Source of the DNA: Luteibacter jiangsuensis
GTDB taxonomy: Bacteria; Pseudomonadota; Gammaproteobacteria; Xanthomonadales; Rhodanobacteraceae
Assembly: GCF_011742555.1 (NCBI RefSeq)
Contig: NZ_JAAQQR010000007.1
Coordinates: 1 to 64,000, forward strand
Reading direction: 5' to 3'
DNA length: 64,000 bases
Part shown: one piece after another, positions 1-9,900 of the stretch
Layout of the letters: every line of letters begins with the position of its first letter
Numbering within the stretch: the first letter of the stretch is position 1
Position numbers and translations under genes: made by a program
Notes under the pieces: model-generated
The model's input: the letters and a program-made list of their open reading frames with translations, nothing else
What the model was told of the DNA's origin: nothing
The model's database searches: none

Positions 1-58
1 CGTCAGCCTGCTTGATAAACCCGATGATCTGCTCGGTGGTGAAACGACTCTTCTTCAT
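1..58 (-). CDS. IS3-family transposase OrfA, N-terminal 19 residues only
   Basis: The minus strand from 58 reads MKKSRFTTEQIIGFIKQAD, the classic N-terminus of the OrfA protein of IS3-family elements. OrfA carries the helix-turn-helix that binds the IS ends; the catalytic DDE domain is in OrfB. The gene runs off the left edge of the window, so nothing can be said about whether the element is intact. Confidence 0.88.
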   Translation of the reverse strand, partial: MKKSRFTTEQIIGFIKQAD

Positions 59-121
59 ATCCGTCCTCGTGATTGACGGACTTTACAGCTTCATGTGGTA
101 CGGCTCAGTGGGGGCAGGTCA
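1..121 (-). mobile_element. End of an IS3-family insertion sequence (rest lies outside the window)
   Basis: Read on the minus strand, the segment starts at about 121 with TGACCTGCCCCCACTGA, which looks like the terminal inverted repeat of an IS3-family (IS407-like) element. A 60-base leader follows, and then the start of a transposase OrfA at 58. Only this end is in the window, so the second inverted repeat and the target duplication cannot be seen. The outer boundary could be off by one or two bases. The element abuts the 3' part of the neighbouring gene and supplies its stop codon. Confidence 0.8.
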
Positions 122-818
122 ATTCGCTGATGTAGCTCTGGACACCGCCAATCGCGGCAGCAGCATTTTTAAATTGCGGGCCTTGTTGCATCGCCAACAA
201 AGTCTTAGCCGGAGCGCCCGCACTCGCATCACTCTTGGCTAGCCAGCCTTTCTTCACAGCATCGCGACCAGCCTTGAGAACAAGACCTTCAAAAACCTCG
301 GCGATATCTGACGCCCCCGACAAAGGGTCGCTGTTATAGCGCTCAAAAGATTCCGCAAGGCGGGTTCTTAAAGAGCGAGGCAGGCCTTTCATAGCATCCG
401 CAAACTCACTCGAAGGTATCAACTGAATTAGCGGAACACAGGGATTGCGTCTTGTGACGTTGCCTTCCGCATCAACAGTTAGCAAGCCATAGCCGTGCGA
501 GACCAACTCCTTAACCTGCGATTGATCATCCAGATATGCCTGCTCGGTACAAACTGAGTAGATGGCTATGGGCATATTCAATGCGAGGATATCAGCTCTT
601 CGCATCCTTAGAATAAGCGGATATGGCTTGTCGGGCGAAACCTCCGCAACTATCATCCGATGGTTGTGAATTTTGAAACTTAAGGAAGGGCTCCAATTAA
701 GACTGCGATCTATAGGCTGCCCCAAAAGAATCGAATTAGTCTGATAGGTCTGCGCGAAAAAACTTTGTGCCGAAGCGGTAAGAAATGCTGATCCTGATGT
801 AATCCCCTCTGAGGACAT
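105..818 (-). pseudogene. Unknown third protein of a methylase-ParB operon, 3'-truncated by an IS element
   Basis: I do not recognise this family. The frame encodes 237 residues, starts at ATG 818 two bases after the ParB-like gene stops, and has GAGGGG just upstream, so it is translated with that gene. The N-terminal two thirds look like a mixed alpha/beta fold (ending around a GYGLLTVDAEGNV segment); the C-terminal third looks helical. The last residues (TCPH and the stop) come from the IS terminal repeat at 105-121, so the native C-terminus is missing after about ISE. It may still be partly functional, or dead. Base composition is AT-richer than the core genes. Its position as the last gene of the operon suggests a partner or effector of the methylase/ParB pair, but this is inference only. 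Confidence 0.7.
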
Positions 819-820
819 AT

Positions 821-1777
821 TCAGCCCCTCAACACGGCATCAATATGCGCCTGCAGCTCGCGCAACAACGAGATCAACTCCGCATCCAGATCCTCTGCCC
901 GCTCTTCATCCTCAACCGCTTCCAGGAATTCAGTCAGGCCCGTCACGAGGCGTGAAGCGCGCTTCTCGATATATTCGAAAGCAACAGTTGACTCGTAAGC
1001 CTCTCTGATTCCGGTTGGCTTCGTGATATCAAAGACCTTATCGAGAGCCTTTCTCGCGACTCTCTCTTTCAGTCCAAGTGAATGCACGGCCGTCGCAATC
1101 TTAGCCAACTGACGAAAATCCGTTACGGCAGGAATCGATCCCTTCTGAAACTTCTCGACAAGTGCGTCACGAATATCGTCCAACCTCTCCTCATACTCGG
1201 GGAGGCGGCGAGTTACGGTCTTGAGCGATCGTTCCATTTCAATGAAAAAGTCCTCAGACAGCCGCTGGCTTGACTTAGGCTTTTCAAGCTCATGCAGAAG
1301 TAAATCTTTGAATCGAGAGGGCAAGTCGATCAGAAGCTGGCAGCGGCGAATTGCTCCACGAGTTAGCCCTGTTAACTCGGAAAGCCTCACTTCGTTCGGC
1401 CTCTCCCCATATTCAACAGCATAGAGCTCGATCACCCTCTGGAGCTTTGAGGCAATGGTGTAATAATCCCATTGCTCGCGAAGAGAGTGAATGTTGTACA
1501 TCAGAACGAGATTTTCCAACTCGCTCGGCCGTGTTTGGACAATTACTGGAACCGTGCGGAGATTGAGCTTGGTCGCGCAGCGCCAACGCCTTTCACCATC
1601 TAGGAGCGTATAGTGGTCACCGTCTCGATATACCGTCAGAGGAACTTGGATCCCATGACGGTCGATCGAAAGCATCAGGCTCTCCATCTCCTCTTGACGA
1701 AATACCAACCGCGGATTCTCCGGATTCGGCCGAATCTCCGCTGGCGCCACCAACTTGAGCTTCTGTTGTTCGCTCAT
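821..1777 (-). CDS. ParB/Spo0J-like DNA-binding protein
   Basis: This 318-residue protein has an N-terminal ParB domain: NPENPR at 18-23 and the phosphate-binding GERRW box at 61-65. A helix-turn-helix (LSELTGLTRGAIRR) lies near 132-145. The C-terminal half is probably helical. In known ParB proteins the GERR box binds CTP and the HTH reads a specific site; some family members are nucleases. No ParA is adjacent, and the gene is coupled to a DNA methyltransferase (4-bp ATGA overlap with the gene upstream), so a role in chromosome partition is unlikely. A regulator or targeting subunit of a DNA-modification cassette on a mobile island is more plausible. Confidence 0.85.
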   Translation of the reverse strand: MSEQQKLKLVAPAEIRPNPENPRLVFRQEEMESLMLSIDRHGIQVPLTVYRDGDHYTLLDGERRWRCATKLNLRTVPVIVQTRPSELENLVLMYNIHSLREQWDYYTIASKLQRVIELYAVEYGERPNEVRLSELTGLTRGAIRRCQLLIDLPSRFKDLLLHELEKPKSSQRLSEDFFIEMERSLKTVTRRLPEYEERLDDIRDALVEKFQKGSIPAVTDFRQLAKIATAVHSLGLKERVARKALDKVFDITKPTGIREAYESTVAFEYIEKRASRLVTGLTEFLEAVEDEERAEDLDAELISLLRELQAHIDAVLRG

Positions 1778-2979
1778 TTGATATTGACCCTATAAAGAAT
1801 CTCGGTCACAGCCTGACGTTGCGACCCTTTCGATGCCCCCATCGTCGAATGTGAGTAGTCGATCTTTACAATCTGGGGCGCACGTTTGTAAAACCGCCTT
1901 AGGAGGTCAGGGATTCTTCTTTCCGAATCCTCAAGCAATCCATTCGCTGGATAGCTGATAATTAGGTCGGCCCGGAGCTGTGCTGCATTGCGAATAAGCT
2001 CATCGAAAGAACGCTCAACGGTGCTCTTTTGCGAAAACGTTGACGCGTGACGCCCGTCCCGATACATGCCTCGCCCTGAAGCAGATGGGTAGTCGTACAG
2101 CACCGCTGTTTCATATATATGGTAGTACCGTGAGTACTGATCCGCGGTGTATGGAGGATCCGCATATATGACTGAGGGTTTGCGTGTTGACGTCGTCAGT
2201 GAGGGTAGTAGCCCCAACACGTCCGACCTGAAGGCGCGGTTAGATGCCCGCCATTGCCTCGATCCTACGGGCGCTAATTGCTCCATTGCTCGAAGCCACT
2301 CGAACCGAAGCGACCGCGCACGCTGCGCCTTGAATCTTGTAAACGTATTGTCTTTTGGGCGCAATGCCTGGGCGAAATGCCCGGTCGTAGTCGAACATTT
2401 TGACAATGCAACGCAAAGCCCGAGGATCGACCAATGGTGCCCTTCCTCACAAAGCTTGCCGTTTTTCAGCAGAACATCAAGAGCAAAGCGCAGCGCATCG
2501 AAATCCATCGCTTGCTCGTATCCGATATAGCTTCCCGCGAATCTCCGCATAAATAGATCGTAGGATCCATATCCAGCGCCTTTAATCAGTCCATTCGCTC
2601 TCTCAATCGAATGGTCAAAGACAAGGTTGTAGCCAGAGCAAGAAGGCAATGCTAGAGCGAGACGCTCCGCTGCAAGTTCTTCGGCAAACTTGTGCCGCAA
2701 TGAAGCACGATGAGCTTCATAAGAACACGCGCACAGGTCGTTAAGCGATTCACTTGCGGGAGCTAGATTACTGGAGCAGAAGGTCGCGTTCGCAACAAGA
2801 TGTGCAAAATGCTGTACGTCGTTTGTCCAGATAGATCTAGAGGTACCGACCGAGTGACCAACAGCGCACATACCTGAGAACACGTCTAAGAGCGGGCCAG
2901 GACGACTCTCCCTCACGAGATCACCGACCCTTCCCGCCAAGTTACGCTTTGTCCCCATGTAGGAAATCAGCTGCGTCAT
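1774..2979 (-). CDS. D12-class N6-adenine DNA methyltransferase
   Basis: From ATG 2979 the protein is 401 residues. The N-terminus MTQLISYMGTKRNL matches the usual start of D12 (Dam-like) adenine methylases. The AdoMet motif I is LLDVFSGMCAVG at about 30-41, and the catalytic motif IV DPPY is at about 274-277, followed by an aromatic-rich YSRYYHIYE stretch. The roughly 230 residues between the two motifs are unusually long and probably hold the target-recognition region. The frame stays open upstream to GTG 3165 (62 more residues), so the start is not certain; AGGGAAGG lies upstream of 2979. First gene of a three-gene operon. A cognate nuclease is not evident. The recognition site cannot be read from sequence. 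Confidence 0.87.
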   Translation of the reverse strand: MTQLISYMGTKRNLAGRVGDLVRESRPGPLLDVFSGMCAVGHSVGTSRSIWTNDVQHFAHLVANATFCSSNLAPASESLNDLCACSYEAHRASLRHKFAEELAAERLALALPSCSGYNLVFDHSIERANGLIKGAGYGSYDLFMRRFAGSYIGYEQAMDFDALRFALDVLLKNGKLCEEGHHWSILGLCVALSKCSTTTGHFAQALRPKDNTFTRFKAQRARSLRFEWLRAMEQLAPVGSRQWRASNRAFRSDVLGLLPSLTTSTRKPSVIYADPPYTADQYSRYYHIYETAVLYDYPSASGRGMYRDGRHASTFSQKSTVERSFDELIRNAAQLRADLIISYPANGLLEDSERRIPDLLRRFYKRAPQIVKIDYSHSTMGASKGSQRQAVTEILYRVNIK

Positions 2980-3398
2980 AGCAAATCCATAGCCTTCCCT
3001 GCGGCCCCTGGTCCCAATGCTAGCTAATTTTTCTTCATTCGGATATCGAAGGCCGGATAGCCAGTCAGACCGTACCCAATCCCATATCCCGCCCCCCTTT
3101 CCTCGTAGAAACATTGATTTGCCGCTACCGAACGAGCCCGAATCGTCCATCCAACTATTCTTCACGACTCAGGAAGACCAATCTCGTAGGCCTTAGGTCA
3201 TACGAGGGACTGGCGATAGGTGCCCCGAATTCGGAGAGGGAGTTCTGACATTTGTTGGACTAGCTCGCCGCCGGAGGACACTTTGGAGACGGCACCGACC
3301 TGCGATGCTACGCTCCGCGCCCAGGCACCTTTTGCTTGCCGCCAGCCGCCCCCATGTCGACCGGCTATCGGCCGTCAGCCCTACGTCAAGGAAAGTCC

Positions 3399-4769
3399 GT
3401 GTCCATCCCCAGCGCCGCGAAGAACACGCCCATTGGCGACCGCCACGATCTGGCCGCCTATCTCGCCAAGGGCGAGAAGCCGCGTGAAGACTGGCGCATC
3501 GGCACGGAGCACGAGAAGTTCGGGTTCTACACCGACGACCTCACGCCGCCGCCGTTCGATGGCGACCGCCCGGGCATCCGTGCCGTCCTCGAAGGGCTCG
3601 CGTCGCGATACGACTGGAACATCGCCCGGGAAGGCGATACACCTGTCGCGCTGACGAAGGGCAAGGCGAACATCACGCTCGAACCCGCCGGGCAGCTCGA
3701 ACTTTCCGGCGCACCGCTGGAGACGATCCACGAGACCTGCGACGAAGTCACCAACCACCTGAAGGAGGTGCGTTCGGTGGCCGAGGAGCTCGGCATCGGC
3801 TTCCTCGGCATGGGCTTCCAGCCGAAGTGGCGCCGCGACCAGATGCCGTGGATGCCCAAGGGCCGCTACAAGATCATGCGCGAGTACATGCCCAAGGTCG
3901 GCTCGCTCGGCCTGGACATGATGACGCGTACCTGCACCGTGCAGGTCAACCTCGATTACGCGAGCGAGGCCGACATGGTGAAGAAGTTCCGCGTGGGTCT
4001 TGCACTGCAGCCCATCGCCACCGCGCTGTTCGCCAACTCGCCTTTCACCGAAGGCAAGCCGAACGGTTACAAATCGTATCGCTCGCACGTGTGGACCGAC
4101 ACCGACGCCGACCGCACCGGCATGCTCGACTTCGTGTTCGAGGACGGCTTCGGTTACGAGCGCTATGTGGATTACATCCTCGACGTGCCGATGTATTTCA
4201 GCTACCGCGACGGCAAGTACGTCGATCTTTCCGGCCAGGACTTCAAGACCTTCATGCGCGGCGAACTGCCCGCGTTGCCGGGCGTGAGGCCCACCCTGAC
4301 CGACTGGGCCGACCATCTCACCACGGCGTTCCCGGAAGTTCGCCTGAAGCAGTATCTGGAGATGCGCGGCGCGGATACCAGCACATGGAATTCGCTGTGC
4401 GCATTGCCTGCATTCTGGGTGGGTCTGCTGTACGACGACACCGCTCTCGACGCCGCCTGGGACCTGGTGAAGGATTTCAGCCGGGAAGAACGCCATGCGC
4501 TGCGCGACGGCGTACCGAAGGAGGCGCTCGATCTGCGTTTCCGGAGCCATACGGTGCGCGATCTGTCGCTCGAAGCGCTGAAGATCGCGCAAGCCGGACT
4601 GAAGCGCCGCAACCGCCAGGGCAATCGCGGCGTGGACGAATCGATCTACCTCGAACCGCTGATGGAGATCGCGATCTCGGGCAAGACGCAGGCCGACGCG
4701 AAGCTCGAACTGTTCCACGGCAAGTGGAACGGCAGCGTCGATCCGGTGTTCCGCGAATACGCGTACTGA
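3399..4769 (+). CDS. gshA: Glutamate-cysteine ligase (plant/alphaproteobacterial type)
   Basis: This enzyme catalyses the first, ATP-dependent step of glutathione synthesis, joining glutamate to cysteine in the cytoplasm. The 456-residue product has the hallmarks of the class related to plant GSH1 rather than E. coli Gsh[11 protein letters not shown] near the N-terminus, [14 protein letters not shown], and [20 protein letters not shown] chose GTG 3399 because AAGGAA sits 5 bases upstream and because relatives start just before the conserved PI..R..L..YLA.GEKP block; an ATG at 3354 is in frame but lacks a ribosome-binding site. It is the first core-genome gene beside the accessory island and ends just before a strong bidirectional terminator. 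Confidence 0.95.
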   Translation: MSIPSAAKNTPIGDRHDLAAYLAKGEKPREDWRIGTEHEKFGFYTDDLTPPPFDGDRPGIRAVLEGLASRYDWNIAREGDTPVALTKGKANITLEPAGQLELSGAPLETIHETCDEVTNHLKEVRSVAEELGIGFLGMGFQPKWRRDQMPWMPKGRYKIMREYMPKVGSLGLDMMTRTCTVQVNLDYASEADMVKKFRVGLALQPIATALFANSPFTEGKPNGYKSYRSHVWTDTDADRTGMLDFVFEDGFGYERYVDYILDVPMYFSYRDGKYVDLSGQDFKTFMRGELPALPGVRPTLTDWADHLTTAFPEVRLKQYLEMRGADTSTWNSLCALPAFWVGLLYDDTALDAAWDLVKDFSREERHALRDGVPKEALDLRFRSHTVRDLSLEALKIAQAGLKRRNRQGNRGVDESIYLEPLMEIAISGKTQADAKLELFHGKWNGSVDPVFREYAY

Positions 4770-4789
4770 TGCACGTACTGCCTGCATCT

Positions 4790-4804
4790 GGCGGCTCCCA
4801 CAGG
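4790..4804 (+). repeat. Partial REP-like end (GCGGCTCCCACAG)
   Basis: The short sequence GGCGGCTCCCACAGG downstream of gshA matches the outer arm of the composite REP elements at 44394-44475 and 55804-55880. No second arm is visible, so this may be a decayed remnant or chance. Confidence 0.4.
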
Positions 4805-4807
4805 GCA

Positions 4808-4842
4808 CAAAAAAACCTCCCCGTTGCCGGGGAGGTTTTTTT
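4808..4842. terminator. Bidirectional rho-independent terminator between gshA and fadL-like gene
   Basis: An A-run, the stem AACCTCCCCG / CGGGGAGGTT around a TTGC loop, and a T-run make a terminator that works on both strands. It separates convergent gshA (plus) and the FadL-like gene (minus). Confidence 0.93.
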
Positions 4843-4870
4843 ATGGGCCATCAGCCGATCGGGGAGCCGA

Positions 4871-6298
4871 TCAGAACTGGTACTTGGCCGACACGCTGAG
4901 CAGGTTGCCCTTGTCGTCGCTGGCACCGACCAGGCGGTCGCCCGTACCGTCGGTCACGCCGGCGATGTGCGCGTTGTTCACGAAGATGTGAGCGTAGCCG
5001 GCGTTGATCTCGAAGCGATCGGTGGCCTTGTAGCCGATACCGAAGGCAAGCCACTTACGGGTCGAGTCGGGCACGCGCGGCGAACGCGTATCGTCGTAGG
5101 TCGGGGTGGTGTCAACGGCCACACCGCCGCGCAGGGTCAGCTTGTCGTTGACGTAGTACTCGCCACCGACCGACGCGAACCAGGTGTTGCGCCAGCCGTA
5201 GTGCTCGGTGGTCGGCGGCTGGTTCGGGTTCGAGTAATTGACCGTGAGGTCCTGGAACGAATCCCACTTCGTCCACGACAGGTCGAAGCCCAGGCCGAAC
5301 TTCTCGTCCTGGTGCCAGAAGCTGGCGGTGGCGATGGCCGGCGTGGTGAAGCCCGCCGTACCGTCGGTGTGGGTGAACGGCGGCTGGCCGCTGCCGAGCA
5401 GGGCGCCCACGGTGGGATTCGACAGCACGGCGCTGACGTTGGTCGGCATCGTGAAGTTGCCGGTACCTTCGAGCGTGTGCTTGATCTTGCTGCGGTAGTT
5501 GAGCGCGATGCGGTCGTTCTGGGTCAGCTTCCACAGACCGCCGACCTGCCAGCCGTAGGCCCAGTCGTCGCCCTTGATCTTGGCGTAGCCGTCGCTACCC
5601 GGCGGCACCACGGCGGCGTACTGCGCGGCAAGCGCGCGGGCGGTGGCGGGCGGCAGCTGGCCAGCGGCAGCGGCGCGCTGGATCAAGCCGAGGCCGACAG
5701 TGTTGTAGTTGATGGCGCTGGTAAGTTCCGCGCTGGTCTTCTGCGCGATGGCGCTGACGCCGACGGCGAAGTCGTCCGTCACGTCGAACGAGGCCGAGAG
5801 GGTGGCGTCGAACGACTTGAAGTCGGACTTGATGGCGTTGTAACGGCCCTTCCAGTCGGAGTCGTATTCGGTCTTGAAGCCGAACGGAGCGGTGAGGCCC
5901 AGACCGATGTGCCAGCGGTCGCCGACCTTCGACGCGAAGTACAGCGCCGGGACGGGAATGGTGGTGCCGGCGTCGCCGCCGTTACCGCCGCTGATGGGGC
6001 GGCCCTGCGCGTCGGTGGCGGTGCCGTGGAACTTGGTGCTGAAGTTGATGCCGGTGACGTCGGCCTGGAACACGTTGCCCTGGAGCATCGACATCGCGGC
6101 CGGGTTGTTGACGATCACCGAGGCGTCGTCACCCGCCGCGGCGGAGCCGGCGAAGGCGCGGCCGAGAGCCTTGGCGCTGTTTTCCTTCAGCTGGAAAGCA
6201 CTGGCCTGGGCAGCCTGGGGAGCCACCAGGGCACCGGCGATGGCCAGCGAGAGGGCGGCAATGGCCAACGGACGGGTATGGAGGTTCAGCTTCTGCAT
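4871..6298 (-). CDS. fadL: FadL/OmpP1-type outer-membrane long-chain fatty-acid transporter
   Basis: The 475-residue protein has a Sec signal peptide (positive N-terminus, hydrophobic core, cleavage after AAQA near residue 32). The mature start SAFQLKENSAKALGRAFAG is typical of the FadL plug region, followed by the DDASVIVNNPAAMS motif. The rest alternates as expected for a beta-barrel and ends in KYQF, a C-terminal aromatic signal for BAM-dependent insertion. FadL proteins bring long-chain fatty acids or other hydrophobic compounds across the outer membrane; the true substrate (fatty acid or aromatic) cannot be told from sequence. Single gene between a bidirectional terminator and a divergent YcgL gene. 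Confidence 0.9.
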   Translation of the reverse strand: MQKLNLHTRPLAIAALSLAIAGALVAPQAAQASAFQLKENSAKALGRAFAGSAAAGDDASVIVNNPAAMSMLQGNVFQADVTGINFSTKFHGTATDAQGRPISGGNGGDAGTTIPVPALYFASKVGDRWHIGLGLTAPFGFKTEYDSDWKGRYNAIKSDFKSFDATLSASFDVTDDFAVGVSAIAQKTSAELTSAINYNTVGLGLIQRAAAAGQLPPATARALAAQYAAVVPPGSDGYAKIKGDDWAYGWQVGGLWKLTQNDRIALNYRSKIKHTLEGTGNFTMPTNVSAVLSNPTVGALLGSGQPPFTHTDGTAGFTTPAIATASFWHQDEKFGLGFDLSWTKWDSFQDLTVNYSNPNQPPTTEHYGWRNTWFASVGGEYYVNDKLTLRGGVAVDTTPTYDDTRSPRVPDSTRKWLAFGIGYKATDRFEINAGYAHIFVNNAHIAGVTDGTGDRLVGASDDKGNLLSVSAKYQF

Positions 6299-6537
6299 TG
6301 GGTTCGGCTCCTGCTTTTCGTTACTGCTCGGGGGCGATGGAATACGCGGCCGAAAGCGGAAACTTTCCCGTTTTCATACGCGCGTTTAACATTCTGGGTT
6401 TGAACTCTGGACGAGTTGACGGCCGTTTTGCAAGTCTCGGTGCAACAAAGGTGAAACGGGCGGCTCCCGCGTCGCCCCGTTCGCGGCCGGCATTTGCTAG
6501 GGTGTAGAGCCCGCCCCCGCCAGCGAGACCTGCCGTC

Positions 6538-6840
6538 ATGCACTGCTTCGTCTACGCCAGTCAGCGCAAACCGGACACCTACGTCTGGCTCGCTCGTCGC
6601 GAGGGTTTCGACCTTCTTCCCGAACCGCTCGCGCTCCTGCTGGGCGAACTGCGCTTCGTCCTCGAAGTGGAACTGACACCGCAGCGCAAGCTGCCCCACG
6701 ACGACACGGAGCGTGTTCTTGCCAATCTCGCCGCACAGGGCTGGCACATGCAGACACCGCCCAACGAAACGCTGAGCGTGTGCAACCAGCCGAACCACAA
6801 TCGCGAGATCGATCCCGACGAAACACTGGTGCGCGCTTGA
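6538..6840 (+). CDS. YcgL-domain protein
   Basis: A 100-residue protein that starts MHCFVYASQRKPDTYVWLAR and contains FDLLPEPL, matching the small YcgL family of gammaproteobacteria. The family's biochemical role is not settled. The protein is probably cytoplasmic, with no signal peptide or membrane segment. It is divergent from the FadL-like gene across about 240 bases in which I see no clear promoter. Confidence 0.85.
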   Translation: MHCFVYASQRKPDTYVWLARREGFDLLPEPLALLLGELRFVLEVELTPQRKLPHDDTERVLANLAAQGWHMQTPPNETLSVCNQPNHNREIDPDETLVRA

Positions 6841-6917
6841 TCCGGTCGGCTCCGCCCATGCGGGAAACGTGCAACCCGAGTTAACGTCGCGTTACCGCGT
6901 AGGGCGGAACGGCTCCG

Positions 6918-6923
6918 TATACT
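6918..6923 (+). promoter_or_regulatory. Candidate -10 box (TATACT) of the ankyrin gene, leaderless arrangement
   Basis: TATACT matches the sigma-70 -10 consensus at 5 of 6 bases and ends 7 bases before the ATG at 6931. Transcription would begin at or next to the start codon, and no Shine-Dalgarno sequence is present. No good -35 box is visible. Confidence 0.45.
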
Positions 6924-6930
6924 CGCGCGC

Positions 6931-9900
6931 ATGGCCAATTCCAAACGTCGTCGCCCGCCGCTGATCAAGGCGCTGCCCTGGTTCCTTCCTGCCCTCGCCG
7001 CGGTCGCCTGTGCGGGCCTGACAGCGTCGCCACTCGCGCTCATTCCGCTGCTCCTGGCAAACGCCCTGGCGATGGGCGCGGTGTGCCACGCCATCGGCTT
7101 CGATCCGGAGACGAGCTACCTGCGTACCGTGTTGCGGCGCGGATCCGCGCACCTGGTGATGTTCACGGCCTACACCTTCGTCGTTTTCGTACTCGTGGCC
7201 TGGCCACTGCTCAAGCTCACCCAGGCACCGAGCCTGGGGGCCGCCCTGCTGCTCGCCGCCACGCTCGTGGTCGCCCTCGCCGCCCTGTGGCGCGTGTGGC
7301 CGGCATTCGGGCTGGTGTTCGTCTGGGACGATGCCTACCCCGAAAGCAGCGGGGACGGATCGTGGATATTCACCGCCATGGCTCGCTCGATCACGTTCGG
7401 TCGGCACCTTTCCGCCGAGGAGCGGTTCTTCTCCCATTTCCTCCCCGCCTCCTTCGCCCTGCTCGTTCTGGCCTTCAGTGCCGTGGCGCTGTCCGGACTC
7501 TATGGCGTGCTGCCGCCGGAGATGCGCATCGCGGCGCTGGGCATCTACGGGCTGGTGCTGCTGCCGCTCGGCTGCATGCTCATCGCCAACCGCACCTTGC
7601 GCGCCCTGCTCTGCGATCGCCGCGAACATATCCGCGCGTCGCGGGCCGAGCCGCGGGACGGCACAGCGGCCACGCCCGCCGAGACCGTCCGCCCACCCAT
7701 CCCCGTGCTCGCCAGCGAGGAAAGCGAGCCCGGCGTGCGCGAGCGCTCCCTGCTGGCGGCCACGCGCGCCGGCGACATCGCCCGGGCCGTCGCGCTGGTC
7801 GAAGCGGGAGCCGATCCCGAAACGGGTGCGGAGCCGGGCGACCGCGACCAGCGCCCGGTGCTCACGCTTGCGGCCCTGTCGCCGGATACGCGGCTGCTTC
7901 GTGCACTGATCGGAAAGGGCGCCCAGGTGAACCGCGCGCATAACGGCATGACGGCCCTGCTCGCGGCCAGCCGCGACAGCTGGCACGGCCGCCCGGAAGC
8001 CGTGCTCACCCTGCTCGCCAACGGCGCCAACCCCGCGGGCGCCGACCCGGAAGGCAACACGCCCCTGCATGGCGCGGCGCTCAGTGCGGAACCGACGGTG
8101 GCCGCCATGCTCCTGGATGCCGGAGCGCCCGTGGATGCCGTGAACCATGCAGGCGATACCCCGCTGGTGATCGCCTGCCGCGCCGCGAACTGGACGCTGG
8201 CCCGCTTTCTCCTCGATCACGGCGCCAAGCCCGCGCCGGTGGGCGGCGAGCCGGCGCTGGTCGCCGCGGCCGGCATTCCCGACGACGACAACGAGGGCGC
8301 CAGGCTGCTGCTGCGCTACAAGGCCCCCGTGAATGCGACCGATGCCGATGGCCGCACCGCGCTGCTGACCGCGGCGGCCGAAGGACACGAGCAGATCGCA
8401 CGGGTGCTCCTTCAGGCCCATGCGAATCCCAACCTCGCGGACAAGAACGGCACCACGCCGCTCATGGAGGCCGCCCGTGCCGGGGCGCATGGCATCGTCC
8501 AGATGCTCGCCGACGCGAATGCCGATGCCTCGCCACGCGACGGCCATGGCCGCGACGCCCTCACGCTCGCCTGCCAGTCGCCCCGGGCCCAGGCGGCCAC
8601 CGTCCGCGCCCTGCTGACCCTTGGCGCGCAACCGAAGGAACCCGCCGCGGACGGTCGCAGCGCACTCGACCATGCCGCAGCCATGGGCCGCTGGGATTTC
8701 GTCGCGCTGCTCGACCCGGAAACACCGCTGCCGAGTTCGCTGAGCGAATCGGTCGTACCGGAAGCCGGCGCGGACTCGCCACCGCACCTATACGATGCGC
8801 TGCGCTTCGGTCACTGGGCGGTCGCCTCCACCTTCGCCGCCAAAGCGCGGGAGTGGCCAACGCAGGCGCTGGCGGCCCTGTATGTGGACCTTGCCGGTAC
8901 CGGCTTCGACGCCGCCCGGGCATGGCTCCTGGATCACGGTCTTCCCGCGGAAGCGCGCCTCGCACCGCCGGCCGACGACGAAGGGGTACTCGGCCGTCGC
9001 CTGTTCGACGCCCTCCTTCCGCAGTTGCCGCACTCCGCCGACGCGTTGCTGCAGCTCATGCGGGCCGGCGCCAGCCCCGCCGGCGCGGGGCTGCTCGGAC
9101 ACGCGATCTGCCGTCTGGAAGACACCGACGAGCGACTGACGCTGGCGATGCTCGAGGCGGGCGCCGACCCGTTCGGTACCGACGCACGCGGGCGCACGCC
9201 GCTGCACATGGCCGCCGCGACGGGGCGAGCGGGCCTGCTCGCCGCGCTGCTGGCGCGGGGCCTCGATCCCAACGTTCGCGATGCCAGCGGCCGCACCCCG
9301 CTGCATGCGGCGCTCGAACAGGGTGGCGACAGCCTTCCGCTCGTGCGCCAGCTGGTGGCGCACGGCGCCGATCCCGAGGCCGCCGACATCAACGGCGAAA
9401 CGCCGTACGGACTGGGCATCGGGCACGGCGACGTGGAACGCTGGCTGAGCTGGTCCACATGGCCGTTGCCGCGGCGCGCGCTGCGGGCGGACGACCTTCC
9501 CTCCGCGGCTGCCGCCGGCGATCTCCAGGCCGTCGAGCGTCTGCTCGAACTCGGCTTCGCCGTTGACACGCGCGACAGCCAGGGTGCCACCGCCCTGCTC
9601 CGCGCGGCCGGTGCCGGCCACCGGGACGTGGCGGAGCGACTTCTGGCGGCGGGAGCGGATTCCACAGCCAGCGCGGCGTCGGGCGTCACGGCGCTCGCCG
9701 CGGCGGTGAACGCACGCCGCGACAACGTGGTGTCGCTCCTGATCGATCGAGGCGTCACCGTGGATCAGCGTCTCCCCGGCGACGCCACGGCGCTGATGAT
9801 CGCCGCAACACTCGGATACCCCGACATCGCCGACCTCCTGCTGGGTGCCGGTGCCGACGTGACCGCGCAGGACGCGCACGGGCATACCGCCTTGCACGCA

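Noticed and set aside
821..1777. ParB-like gene as a chromosome or plasmid partition gene
   Set aside because: No ParA or parS is visible; the gene is coupled to a DNA methylase instead.
3827..6403. Very long plus-strand frame over gshA and the FadL-like gene, and similar long frames at 3381-4808, 6892-8787, 8788-10614, 10226-12394 and others
   Set aside because: They overlap firmly identified genes on another frame or strand, are rich in Arg/Gly/Ala/His as expected of shadow frames in GC-rich DNA, and show no domain.
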